This document shows positions 43,650-54,520 of a stretch of 64,000 nucleotides of DNA, one piece after another. The notes under the pieces were generated by a model. The model was not told where the DNA came from. It was given only the letters and a program-made list of their open reading frames with translations, and did no database searches. The DNA is taken from assembly GCA_033032175.1 (NCBI GenBank), contig CM065304.1, positions 2,666,001 to 2,730,000 of the forward strand, given 5' to 3'. The position numbers and the translations under genes are program-made. This DNA comes from Saturnia japonica (taxonomy: Eukaryota > Arthropoda > Insecta > Lepidoptera > Saturniidae). Positions within the stretch are counted from its first letter, which is position 1, and each line of letters starts with the position of its first letter.

Positions 43650-44924
43650 CAGGGGCCCGAGTCTGCTATTTCACATTTAAGAATCAACCATTGTCATTAT
43701 ATCGACACTCTACTGACATTATATTGACATTGTAACAAATTTTGTATTCTGCTAAAATTTCATTAGTGTCTCGATAGAATCTCTATAGCGTTGTGATAGT
43801 GTGTCAGTGGGATGGCAATAGATACATCGTTGGCGTTGCTTATCAAAATGTACCATGTATTCAGTGTTTCTAATCGAAACTACCACTAGTTAACAATACT
43901 TGTTATTGCTATTTTTTCTGTTAAATCTTCAATAAATCTATAAGATTACGTAAAAAACTATATTTTTGCAGTGAAAATCTTTGGACGCGTTGAGAGATTT
44001 TTGGTAGGCGAAAAACTTATTGGTTTAAATGATCATCGCGTCACCGATGACCTCGACATGTTCGTGACGTATTGCGCTTGCGTCATACTAGCGATACGTA
44101 GTATAGCGGCCTGTGTACGTGTATACACATATATACACTAATACATTGTATATACTCGACAGTATCATATCCGTGTTTGACTTTTGGATTGGTAAAATCT
44201 TGTGATTTCGCGTCACCGACATGCCCTGCAACAATTCGGACTATAATAACTTTAAAAATTCAAAATTAAGTTTTCACTTCTGTCGGCAGTCCTTATGACT
44301 GACTCTGTTTTTTTTTATTCCAAAATCAAAAATTCATAATGTCGGTTTTTTGTAAATATTCTAAAAACTTGTTGCCGATTGTTGGTGCAAAGCCATTAAA
44401 AAATATAAATTCCTGTCACTGTAATCTTTGAGCCGTCATAAAGATGCGAATGATTTGAATATATTTTGAAAGTATTTTGCAGAACGCAAAAGAAAAAGTA
44501 ACTTTTTTGTTTTTATTTTATAAAAAAAACTTAAATGCCTTCTGCCTAATGTTAAAATGCGCAAGCGTAGCGATACAGACAACCACATTACGTTTACGAT
44601 TTATTTTTATATTATTTTGATATAATTTTTACGAAAGGTGTGAGCAATCGTGCTAGAAAAGCTATTGTTGTTCAATGGCTACTCAATAGTCAAAACACCA
44701 TTGAAGTACGATTGACATAGCTGTCAAATGTGTATGAGAATACCGTTTTGACTACTATCGAGTTGCCATTGAAATACCATTGAGACGCCATTGTAGAGCA
44801 GAATACCAAATGTGTCAGTGGTTTTCCGATAGAATGATAAACAAATAGCAGAATACCAAATGGCGACCAAATGTCTATTGACACACTATTGAAACACTAT
44901 TTTGTTAGCAGACTTGGGCCCCTG
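43650..44924. mobile_element. non-autonomous DNA transposon with CAGGGGCCC inverted repeats
   Basis: The left end CAGGGGCCCGAGTCTGCTA and the right end (reverse complement) CAGGGGCCCAAGTCTGCTA match in 18 of 19 positions. Subterminal DNA on both sides is rich in short ATTG words (ACATTATATTGACATTG left; CCATTGAAATACCATTGAG right), as in elements with clustered transposase binding sites. Length is 1,275 bp with no transposase ORF. Direct flanks do not show a clear target duplication, so the superfamily (hAT-like or other) is not settled. Confidence 0.65.
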
Positions 44925-45139
44925 ATGTGTGGAAGTTGATTGGTTGGTACGAGTTGGCCAGCATGTTCGAACTTCTTTGATTCGGTATCAATGTACCGCT
45001 CGGAATCGCTTTTGAAACGAGCTCAGGCCAACTCTATCAAACTTCTGTCAACATGCTCGAACCACCCTTCTCTTTACGTATTTACGGTTGGATTACACGT
45101 CCGAGTGTTGGACTACTGTGTAGTGCCACTATTAAATAG

Positions 45140-45745
45140 ATAATTTATACAATTCATAAAATTGAAGTGTCTGTTTGTAATATCAAAATAACAGCTATTT
45201 ACTAAATGCATATGAAAGTATATACGACTAGCTGTGCCCGCGGCTTCGCTCACGTGCACTACAGAATACCTGCGCGAATCTTGCTCCCCCGCTCCCGGCT
45301 ATTTTAAAGACAAAAATGATTATTGAGGGTGTTCCTTAGAAGATAGACGTATACACTCACAGACGTTTTTGTAAATCTTTTTAATGTCTACAATTGTTTA
45401 GTATATTAATTTTCTATATATCTTATGGTTTACTCAGCGTAAGCCATTTAAGCACCCGAATTAATTCACCATGGCCAGTTTTTTTTAATTGTGCCGAACC
45501 TTAATTCTTTTTCTAAAATAAAAGTAACCTAAGTTACTCCCAATAAATTCATCTATCTACCAGTGAAAGTCCCGTCAAAGTCGGTCCAACCGTTTCGGAG
45601 ATTACCCGGAACAAACAGACAAAAATGTAAAAAATGGGTGTGTTGTTTGTTTGTCTTTCAAAAATACTCAAGAGTGTGGGAGCAAGATTCATGCGGGCAT
45701 TCTGCAGTCCACGTGAGCGAAGCCACGGCCACAGCTAGTAGTTTA
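45140..45745. repeat. compound inverted CTAGCTGTG repeat locus
   Basis: Three blocks: 45140-45232 is the family tail in minus orientation (AAATTGAAGTGTCTGTTTG). 45233-45645 is head-to-middle in plus orientation (CTAGCTGTGCCCGCGGCTTC through CAACCGTTTCGGAGATTACC). 45665-45745 is a head in minus orientation (CACGTGAGCGAAGCCACGGC, CACAGCTAGTAG). It fits a plus copy inserted into, or formed by inversion within, a minus copy. Confidence 0.7.
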
Positions 45746-46029
45746 TAATAATAAAGTTACTGGTCGAATTTTGACCACGAGGAGACCGCTAATTTATTTA
45801 TTTGCGTATTTTTAAATGAACAATGCGAAAACTGTTGTTTTGTCTGTTTGATGGTATATGACGATACTATGAGAACATTTGCTATATTACGTATATAACT
45901 TGTAATAGTTCAATATATAATGGTGGACGTTACGTGTGGTCAACTCACACAAGACTTCCTGATTTCACAGCGAACTACCATCGCTCATATAACACGTCGA
46001 GACGCTGTTAACGTAACACGTTTCACCCG

Positions 46030-46640
46030 TGTTATTTTATCCGACAAATACAGAGTCGCCAACGCTCCCGTGTGCTTTACAAGCCGAGTGTTAAATTATT
46101 TTAATTTTCCATTATCTCCTAAACTATGTGTCCAAATAACATACTATACAGGGCAAAATTTAACTTTATAAAGTTGTCTTTGTGATTAAGTAACTTTTGT
46201 TCATAAGGATTAATATGCTTTGCCCAAAAGTAATGCTCATAAATCACTTTTTAATTTTCATCAAATGTTTGTCATAAAATACCTTATTATGGCTTATGTA
46301 TATACTACGTATTTTTTTTAGATATAATAATTACCAATGTTATTCTATATCTAGACCATTGTATTTACATATCTGTAAACATTACGTCAGCGCACGCGGA
46401 TAAAGCAATTCAGGAGAGCTCTTATTTCCAATTTACTTAACAAAAATAAAAATTTAAGACTAGCTGTGTCATTTAGCCTAATAATATATAGGCTAAACTA
46501 TTCGTCGTGAAAATAATTTTACGAATTTCGTTTAAAAAATAAACAAAAAAACTTGTCTGCTTTATTATATCAATAATAGTAAGTATATAGTATAGATTTA
46601 TGATAGAATCTCATTTAAATAATACATAAAATTAAAAATA
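46030..46640 (+). repeat. dispersed repeat family D, copy 1
   Basis: It shares GTTATTTTATCCGACAAATA, AATTATTTTAATTTTCCATT, CTATGTGTCCAAATAACATA, TATACAGGGCAAAATTTAAC and GGATTAATATGCTTTGCC with 49633-50110. The right part, with CGCACGCGGATAAAGCAATT and AAGACTAGCTGTG, is more diverged. Confidence 0.6.
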
Positions 46641-47399
46641 AAGAGGCCATAACGGCTCGGTTGTAATGCACTCGAAAATCACATGGTTTTGTATCCTACA
46701 GGGGCGTAACTAGCATCGCGTTTTTGGGGAGCTAGAGTATAGCAGAAAAGGTTAAAATAAATTTGGCTTTCCAGGTGGATAACAATTTTGAAGTTAAACA
46801 TTTCTTGCCGTATTTAGTGGATAAAATAAAAGTTGCTCGCCTATCATATATGAAAAGTGGAACACAATGGAGTTAGTGATGATAATAATGTACATTCGTT
46901 TTACGGACGTTTTTTTTTTCAAATGTGTATAGGTAATTTTACGTTGTATACAAAAGTTGAGCTTCACGGGGCGCAAGGCAGATGTTATTTTTATCTTTAT
47001 TTAAATGGGCTTTTACTGCTGGTGTATGCCAATTGCCAGCCCTATTGGAGCATACCCAAATTTTACAAAAGATAAGATAAACACAATTTATTGAATATTT
47101 TCTCTACATGGTTTTACTTTTTTTCTTTGTTGTACATTACTTCCTACAACTCTTACTACAATTCCTGCGACTTCCTAGTTTTACAAGGATTTGCTACATT
47201 TGAAAATCATTGTGTAGTTAAGTTATTATTTGTGTCATGGACGGATGTCACCTCCAAGTACGTGGTACAGGGAGCGGGCTGTAGTGGTTGTATCCGCTTC
47301 CCTCCACTGGCTAAGCCACTTGTATTCTACAATAGGCTTGAACTTTTATCGTGATGAAACTATAGCACTGTGGAAATACTTAACAGTGAATTCCGATAA

Positions 47400-47690
47400 T
47401 CGACAGCGATGGTATTGAAGGAAAGATGGCGTGTACGGACATCTCGTCGATCAACGTGGGCATAAATCCTTGCAATGACCCTGAGCTTTTGGTGAAGGAA
47501 TAGTGATGAAACAATATCATGGTGGTTGAGCTCGTCTGGCTAACTCCCCACCAACCATCTAACGACCCTCGAGTTGAAAATCTGTAGCTACACGCCTATA
47601 GGTGTGTTCCGGCAGCTGCCTTTGAGAACAAGTCCTTGCACTAAGCTTAACGTGTTACTATCTAAACCATATCGTCATTTATAAAGAAGA
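47400..47690 (+). mobile_element. tRNA-derived SINE (family 1), second copy
   Basis: It shares CTCGTCGATCAACGTGGGC, CCTTGCAATGACCCTGAGC, GTTGAAAATCTGTAGCTAC, TTCCGGCAGCTGC and ACTAAGCTTAACGTG with the copy at 2500-2812, in the same order but opposite orientation. The A-box region is degraded. It lies in the long intron between fw-like exons at 48479 and 40486. Confidence 0.6.
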
Positions 47691-47884
47691 ATCCCTTTTC
47701 TATAAAACTAGCGGTAACCCACGGTTATATCTGTGTTAAAATTTTGGATAGGAACCCCGTTACACCCCTTTAGGGGTTGAATTTTTTTAAATACGTCCTT
47801 AACGGATGTCAACGCTATAATAACTATCGGTGTGTCAAATTTCAGCCGAATGCTTTCAGTGGTTTGAGCTGTGTGTTGATAGAT

Positions 47885-47902
47885 CAGTCAGTCAGTCAGT
47901 CA
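47885..47902 (+). repeat. CAGT tetranucleotide microsatellite
   Basis: CAGTCAGTCAGTCAGTCA, about four and a half units, at the end of a sequence resembling the AATTTCAGCCGAATGCTTTC and onward tail of another lepidopteran dispersed repeat that starts ACTAGCGGTAACCC at 47709. Confidence 0.7.
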
Positions 47903-48478
47903 AGGTTTCTTTTTATATGTATTTAGATATTTTATTATAGGCTTCGACTCTATCGTCAAATAACATCAGGTGAGCTTATGATCGAAGTAACCTTTGAAAG
48001 AATGTAAAGAAAAGACATTGGAATTATAAAATGTAATCTACCTTACTTCATATCTGCTTACGATAACGTTTATTAAGTATTATTTTCATAATAATTGTTC
48101 AACGGTGTAATTTTAGATACCAATTGTTTCTTACCTGTAAGAAAGAAACACACGGATTGTTGTAATCGATGCCATTAATCATGGCGGCGTTATCATATAA
48201 CCAATTCGCCGTATCGCAACCGCATCAGCACTGTTTGTCACAGATACTATGTCACAACACTTAAGTCCCACCGTCCACGTTATTTTTTTTAAGTTCTGGG
48301 TTTGAAAATATTCATAATGTACCTATTCAAAATCGTAAAAATTGCACCTCACCTGATATCCTTGATTTATTACGTAAATTTTAAAAAAGAATACTGCATT
48401 TTGTAGATTTTATCACATTAAAATCTACTAGAGAAAGATCTACGCCAGCTAAACTACACAAAAGAAAATAAAACTCAC

Positions 48479-48911
48479 CGATGTCTCCTCCATAGTTCCC
48501 AGCTGATGAAACCCTGTAAGGCTGGGTTGCTCTCGTCTACTAAAGTCCCTCCTCTAGACCAACAGAAGCTGAGTGCGTTCTTGAAGTTTGCCGGTTGCCT
48601 GTCGTAGAATATATAACATTTGCCATTGTAAGTCGCCGTACTTCCTGGAGGTTGATCTCTGAACTGAGGACACCGTTCGATGGGTAGCGCCTGGTCAGTG
48701 TACACGAAAGCTTCGCATATTGACAACTGGCTTGGAGTTGGCGTTTCCAAATGTACGCTGACGAATGCACCCGGCATCAATGGATTGCAAGGCAAAAACA
48801 AAGGCTGTCCTTCTTCGATGTAACCAATAAATAAGTTACAGATCGGATTCGTTCCTAGATCTGGTCGATTGTTACCGACACGGACCACGACGACTGCTGG
48901 CTCTTTATCTC
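48479..48911 (-). CDS. fw: fw-like exon: second half of FTP domain and start of C-type lectin domain
   Basis: After TTCTAG, two bases complete the Gly codon from the previous exon. The FTP domain then continues with GDKEPAVVVVRVGNNRPDLG, NPICN, a CNPLMPGAFVSV segment and LSICEAFVY, which are the usual Cys-bearing strands of this fold. A C-type lectin domain begins at CPQF, with GKCYIFYDRQPANFKNALSF and CWSRGGTLVDESNPALQGFI. The exon leaves two bases (CG) at the GTGAGT donor. Length is 433 nt. The C-lectin domain is completed by the exon at 40486. A shifted ORF within this exon is a shadow. Confidence 0.8.
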
Positions 48912-49184
48912 CTAGAACGAATACATAAATATATTTTAAAAGACCTGTGGTACTTATACATTGAGACATTCAAATCAAATCACTTAATAAAAAAAACTCT
49001 ATTCGATTTAGTTCCAAAGAAGGCACTTATAAACGTCAAAACACTACTACCTGTTCGGAAAACATTCCAGTCATCGAGAAGTGCTGACAAGAAATTCGAT
49101 CGGTTCTTTTTCTACTATTTCAAAAATATTTACAGTTAATAATTATCATAATATTATTAATACGTGAGAAGAAAACTTCGGACA

Positions 49185-49494
49185 CCATTTTTAAGCGTAT
49201 TGCGTGCATGAAAGTCTGTGAGATTTAGCATGGTTAAAATTTATATGGAGGAGTGCAGAAAGCTAAAATTTATCTATAATATCTGTTACTAATATATAAA
49301 ATAAAATAAATTAATACGACCAGTGCCATTGAACTTAGACCCCCCAAAATATTGACATTGTCACCCAATGAAAAGTGACAGCAAGTGATATAATATTCAT
49401 TGTTTAGGTTCATACTGCAAATGTGAAACCGAAAATATTCTATGATTAAAAAGTCGCTGGTCGAATTTCGATGATTGGCCGACCGCTAGTATCA
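49185..49494 (-). repeat. dispersed repeat family E, inverted copy 4
   Basis: The plus strand reads GGAGGAGTGCAGAAAGCTAA, AGTGCCATTGAACTTAGACC, TTGTCACCCAATGAAAAGTG, GGTTCATACTGCAAATGTGA and GATGATTGGCCGACCGCTAG. It is the best match to copy 2 and defines the ACTAGCGGTC end of the family. Confidence 0.7.
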
Positions 49495-49632
49495 ATAATT
49501 ATTTAGAGGATGCACAGAGACGGAATCACTTCCAGACACCATCATTCACAAGAAACAACCATCACATAACAAGCAAGATACGAGATTTTAATTGGATATT
49601 AATGTTCATGTCTTTGATTATGTATTTATACT

Positions 49633-50110
49633 AGCTGTGCCCCGCGATTTCACTCTTGTTAATTTTATCCGACAAACACCGCGCCTATCAGAATTGTTCT
49701 CGCTTCCCGCAAGTACAAATTATTTTAATTATCCATTATCTTCTGAACTATGTGTCCAAATAACATGCTATAAAGGGCAAAGTTTAACTTCATAAAATTG
49801 TCTTTATTATGAAGTAACTTTTGCTCGTAAGGATTAATATGGCGTGCCTAAAAATAGTGCTCATAAATTGACTCTTACGCCAGCGCACACGGAAAAGCAG
49901 TTCGGGAACACTTCTACTTCCGACTTACACACTAAGCAATATTTAAGACTAATTATGAGGTGTATAGCCTATTCTTAAATAGCCTATACTATTTCTCGTG
50001 AATCTGGCTATCAAAATTTCATAGGAATCGGTGAAGCCATTTTAGATTTAAAATTGGACATACAGACAGACAGACGAACCAATTTTTTTAATCGGCATAT
50101 TCGTGATGAA
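49633..50110 (+). repeat. dispersed repeat family D, copy 2
   Basis: It begins CTAGCTGTGCCCCGCGATTT and shares ATCCGACAAACACCGCG, CTATGTGTCCAAATAACATG, TATAAAGGGCAAAGTTTAAC and AAGGATTAATATGGC with copy 1. It ends TTGGACATACAGACAGACAG, ACGAACC. It is a second family using the same CTAGCTGTG-like head. Confidence 0.65.
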
Positions 50111-50684
50111 TGTCATTCATATAGTGTGCCTTTAGGGAAATTTAAATTTAATAAGGAAAAATATTAAATGCAAAGACTACTACAGATTTATTAATATAGA
50201 TAAGTATAGATGTAGATAATTATGTATTTGTTTTTATTTTAATTCATAAACTTGCGTTATTTGATCTTATATTTTGCAAGATTTTGAGATACTTTGTAAT
50301 ATTTTTGGCAATCTCCATAATATAGTTAGGTACTGTGGTTACGTTGTGAACAAGTGAATTAAAATTATAATAAGGAACATGAATTTTGAGTTGCCACAAA
50401 AACTACAGCAGAATAAAATGAAACTTTCATCAAGGGTGCCACTATTTTTCTGAAGAGTTGTTTAAGCGATAACGATTTTTTTTTTTAATCTATAATTTTG
50501 ACAACGGCAAAATTGTAAATCCACGTTGCTATTAAATAATAGAGAGAAGAGATGCCAGGTAAATTGAGAGTTGACAGTCAATTTCTCCTAACTCATACTA
50601 TATATTATGTGTATATGTCACAGGATAATTGCGCTCCGTAGCGGAGACCGAGTCTATGGGAACAACATTATTCATTATACTAGC

Positions 50685-50810
50685 TATGTTCGCGACTCCG
50701 CTCGCGTGGACGCGTGCAACGTGCTGCTGCCACTCCAACTTACCGCGGTCGCCAGCCAGTTATTTTAGAGACAAAAATGCTTATTGTGGGTGATCCTCAG
50801 AAGATAGATA
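50685..50810 (+). repeat. CTAGCTGTG repeat head, interrupted by mariner
   Basis: ACTAGCTATGTTCGCGACTC, CGCTCGCGTGGACGCG, TTATTTTAGAGACAAAAATG and TTATTGTGGGTGATCCTCAG, AAGATAGATA match the family up to a TA. There the mariner end CGAGGGGAGGTCC begins. The remainder of the repeat is not seen to the right. Confidence 0.65.
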
Positions 50811-51912
50811 CGAGGGGAGGTCCAAAAGTTGGTGGAATGGAAAGGTTTTAAATAAAATGATACAGTAAATCTATTTTTCCTTTACAATATAATCACCCTT
50901 AAGCAGAATACATTTATTAGATCTATGAATTAATTTTTTTAAACCATCGTAAAAATTTTTTTTATCTTTTACCTCAAAATTAGCTAAAATTGTTTCCTTG
51001 ACCCCATTGTCGTCGGAAAATTTACTTCCCCTTAAGTCTTTTTATATTGGCAAACAAATAAAAATCACTTGGGGCCAGATCTGGACTGTAGGGTGAGTGG
51101 ACTAGTGATTCGAAGCTATGCGTGTGCAGAGTAGCCATTGCAACTCTGCTCTTGTGAACCGGCGCATTGTCTTGCAAGAGCAACACACCCTTGGTCAATT
51201 TTCATCAACGTTTTCCTTGATGGCCTCCTTTATATTTTCTAGTATCGTTGCATAGTATTCTCCGGTTATGTTCCTTCCCTTTTCTTTGTAATCAATCAGT
51301 ATTATCCTTTCACAATTTCAAAACACAATAGCCATCAACTTTCCAGCCGACTCTGACACTTTGAATTTCTTTGGCGGTTGGTGTTCCCTTTTTATGCCAT
51401 TACATGGACTCAGACTCAAAGTGATGAACCCATATTTCATCTCCGTTAACAATCCGCTCCAAAATCTATGCAAGTTCGTCTCCACACAACTCAAAAAATT
51501 GTTTGACGCATCGACGCGCTGCTGTTTCTGAAGCGGCGTGAGCATTCTCGGTACCCATCTTGCACTGACTTTTGTCATACCCAGGTGGTCATATAGGATT
51601 CGCAAATGGTAGTATCTGATACTCCAACTAATGCAGATAACTGTTTTTTCTTCAAACGGGTATACTGCAGTACAATTTTTTCCACTTTTTCGACAATGTC
51701 TGATGTGGTGCCATCAACTGGCCTTCCTGAGCAGGGGTCGTCTTCAATCGACTTCCGACCATGTTTAAAAAGACCATGCTACTTGTATATCATTGATTTG
51801 CTAGGGTACTGTTCCCTATAAACGGTTTCCATTCCATTCAAAATGGTCTGAGCGTTCTTTCCTGGCTTAGTAAGGAATTTTATCACAGCACGGAGTTCAA
51901 TCTTCTCCATAG
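50811..51912 (-). mobile_element. DD34D mariner, right end missing
   Basis: The left terminus CGAGGGGAGGTCCAAAAGTT follows TA. The minus strand encodes most of a mariner transposase from MEKIELRAVIKFLTKPGKNA (ATG near 51910) to past the third catalytic Asp. No matching inverted terminus is found at the right, where SINE family 2 and unrelated sequence begin within 70 nt. The right end was therefore lost or replaced. Confidence 0.8.
50900..51912 (-). pseudogene. DD34D mariner transposase pseudogene
   Basis: N-terminus MEKIELRAVIKFLTKPGKNA, then GRKSIEDDPCSGRPVDGTTS and KVEKIVLQYTRLKKKQLSAL. The central part is DHLGMTKVSARWVPRMLTPL, QKQQRVDASNNFL, followed by PPKKFKVSESAGKLMAIVF. The core LLLQDNAPVHKSRVAMATLH then HSPYSPDLAPSDFYLF has 34 residues between the second and third catalytic Asp, the classic mariner spacing. 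Frameshifts and stops split it into several pieces. Confidence 0.82.
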
Positions 51913-51974
51913 TTGCAGTTATCTTCTAGATTTAATTGTTTAGCAGGCGAGTGTTCGTAAACAACAATAACATA

Positions 51975-52231
51975 CCATCTCGCCTGTATTTCCCAAAGGG
52001 TTAGGCAGAGGTGTACTAATTAATGTACACCCACAGTTTGCCGAGTATGTTTTTAGGTCCCATGTAATAGGGGGCGAGCCTGTTGCCATTAATCGGGTAC
52101 GAAACCAAACTCCGAGCTGCTACTGAGAATTTCATAGAAAAAACCCAATAACACTTTGCTCGACCTGGGAATCGAACACAGGACCTCGATCATAGCAGTC
52201 GCGCTTACGACCACTAGGCGTACGAGGCAGT
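51975..52231 (-). mobile_element. tRNA-derived SINE (family 2), copy 2
   Basis: The minus strand reads CGTACGCCTAGTGGTCGTAA, GCGCGACTGC, GAGGTCCTGTGTTCGATTCC (B box), GAGCAAAGTGTTATTGGG and GTGTACATTAATTAGTACAC. It lies immediately to the right of the truncated mariner (50811-51912). Confidence 0.75.
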
Positions 52232-52589
52232 TTGTCATTGGTAAACGAATGTCGCAATAGAACAAACGAATATTGCTTGTGCTGTCGTACTCATTTTTAT
52301 TCTATTCAAAGAATAGACGTATAAATAATCGATCAAACTGCGATATGTATATACTTCACAGTCGGTTCTTCACTGGGCAAAGCAGTGGATGAACAAACAA
52401 GCAGTCAAAATTCGAAATTGCACAGAGTAGATTATAAATATTAGAAAATAAGACTATAAAAATGTAGCGACTAGCGCCACAAGGTCCCCTCTAGTATTAA
52501 AATACAGAGATTATAGTGTATAGTACTAGCCTATGCTTATAAACTAGCTAAAAAATAATAAAATAATATAAGCATATTTAATCGTTTTC

Positions 52590-52790
52590 TCTTCTCTCTT
52601 CACGTTATGCTTGAAGGACTCCATGTTGTGGGAAGGAGGGAACACAACAGTGTGACCGTGAGACAGTTCCATAGCTTCACAGTACGGCAAAGATAAGACG
52701 TAGCAAACCTCTTTGTTAATGCCAAGATGGAGGATACCGTCGAGCTGTGATTCCGGAGCCCAGCACGTGTGGCCCTGATGTAAAAAGCAG
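52590..52790 (+). repeat. dispersed repeat family F, copy 3
   Basis: It carries CTTCACGTTATGCTTGAAGG, GGAAGGAGGGAACACAACAG, GACAGTTCCATAGCTTCACA, GTACGGCAAAGATAAGACG, GCCAAGATGGAGGATACCG and CCCAGCACGTGTGGCCCTG. This is the best preserved right half of the family. Confidence 0.65.
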
Positions 52791-52847
52791 CAAATCGTTA
52801 ACTAGATGATTTGCCTTTTCTCATCTAACACTCTTAGTTCAATTTTT

Positions 52848-53015
52848 AACCTACTAAAAAAACGAGGTGGTTCTTAATTCGAATGTCTATTTGTTTTTTT
52901 TTAATGGATGTTCAGCCATAACATGTTTTTTAATAAACCGATTATAATGATTATTTTTTTGTTGGATAGTGGATTCAAAATCATTGAAGTTGATTATTTT
53001 TAAAATTATCTTGTT
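52848..53015 (-). repeat. dispersed repeat family A, inverted copy
   Basis: Read on the minus strand it gives AATCAACTTCAATGATTTTG, then GGCTGAACATCCATTAAAAA and ACATTCGAATTAAG, ending GTAGGTTAAAAATTG. This is the same order as the other family A copies, but the CTTCGAAGTTGAAGG portion is replaced. Confidence 0.6.
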
Positions 53016-54044
53016 AATATTATCTCGTGATCGAATTATCTATCACAGTATATGTATATAATAAAATCTGCCTCAATTGTTTATATTACTCAAAGTTATG
53101 AGGTTTCACTCGTATAAGTCACCAAAGTCGCGCGATTGATTATTAGGTACGTTACAAAGATGTTTACAAAACAATGCATTGGGATAATGAAAAACAAATT
53201 AAATGGAAATTTTGTAATAGCAATAACTCTTCCAATACGTTGATTGTGAAATCATGTATGTGTGGTCCATTTAATGAGAAGATTGCGCAGACGTACGTGT
53301 GGACCACCTTGTACAAATGATAACACACTTATATGTGGAATATCGCTGACCGTTTGGATTGAGTGCCTTCTTTAACTTTGTAACAATTTTGGGAAACTGC
53401 AATTATTTAGAAATTAATTACGATTAAAATGTTGTTTTGTATTACAATGAAGAAATATAATTGTCGCATTGTTAATCGCAGAATTTTGTTGGAGAATTTT
53501 GTAAGTCTCTTTGGGTCATTAGAAGAAAGATAATAATCATCAGTTAATAAGGCTCTGAATAGCGCTTCTCACTTTGTCGAATATCCTATAAATCTTTGGT
53601 TGTACAATTATTTAATCAAATTCAAAGTATGAAAATATCTGACAACTTTCATAGTTTTGTGTTGTGTCTTAGACTTTCACTATTTAAATTGTTATTTGCG
53701 ATCGCTGAAGCGTAACCGCAGAAATAATTCAACGTAATAATACTCATCCAAAAGATTTCAAGTTATATTAAATCGCTTGAAAGTTGTCACACGCTTCACG
53801 GCTTTCTCGTATCGAGACGGGGTAACAAGGCTTCGTGATAGAACTATGTCATTCACGATTTTTATATTATTTTGAAAAAGTCACGGGAAGAAGCTAGTAC
53901 ATTTTTTTTTTGTCGATGACTGTTAATAACGGTTTCTTGTGCAATTATACGTCTGACTACTATAGATCAGCCTTTGTATTGACTAAATATTTTTCATAGT
54001 TTGTCAAGCGAGTAAGCGTTTGAATTTTTCTTTCTCCTGCTCCA

Positions 54045-54350
54045 GTCGAAAGCTCAATGCTGAGTGTCGTGAAGCTCCAGGTCCTTCTCGCAACAGAGTA
54101 GTTTCCACTTTTCGCAGTCATTAGCGTGTTTAAGTGCATCTGCGATCTCTGTGTCTAGTTATTTGGACACTTGGTCGAATCACCTTATCGAGTTGCGTTC
54201 CCTTAGTCTCCTCCCTTCCAGGATTCCCGTGCGTATTAATTTTTTCAGATTGTTGGAGGGCCTTCAAATATATGGCCAAAGTATTACAGCACTCCCTGGA
54301 GACAGATGCTCGAAAGTCTCCGAGAAACCTTTAGCTCCTCGAGGTTAGGG
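54045..54350 (-). pseudogene. LINE C-terminal relic, second family
   Basis: The minus strand reads FPHSIDDSQDKRP, later GILEGRRLRERNSIRWFDQV, stop, LDTEIADALKHANDCEKWKL. The ..G.R.RGR...RW.DQ......EI..A...A.D...W pattern is a common C-terminus of insect non-LTR retrotransposon ORF2. It is short, with several stops, so inactive. Overlapping plus-strand ORFs are shadows. Confidence 0.6.
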
Positions 54351-54520
54351 CCGTTTGTCCTGTGAGTCGTCGATGGAATGCGGAACTTCTAGGAGCGCAT
54401 TAAAATTATCAGCTATATCACAAAATCCATGAAGAGCATGAAGCAATTTACTCGGTTTAACAAGTCACGGCCCGCGCATCTCTCATGAACTCAATACGAC
54501 TCGCACGTTTTACGCGAGTA

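Larger units (their letters stand above)
41216..48478. other. large fw-like intron (lectin half 1 to lectin half 2)
   Basis: About 8 kb from 48478 down to 40487 splits the C-type lectin domain. It is packed with repeats: SINE family 2 (41972), families E and H (42708-43405), a terminal-inverted-repeat element (43650-44924), a compound CTAGCTGTG locus (45140-45745), family D (46030-46470) and SINE family 1 (47400-47690). A GC-rich spot at 41740-41820 and one at 44030-44110 remain unexplained. No exon was recognised. Confidence 0.5.

Noticed and set aside
47886..47902. CRISPR-like spaced repeats
   Set aside because: It is a simple CAGT microsatellite; no repeat-spacer arrays exist in the window.
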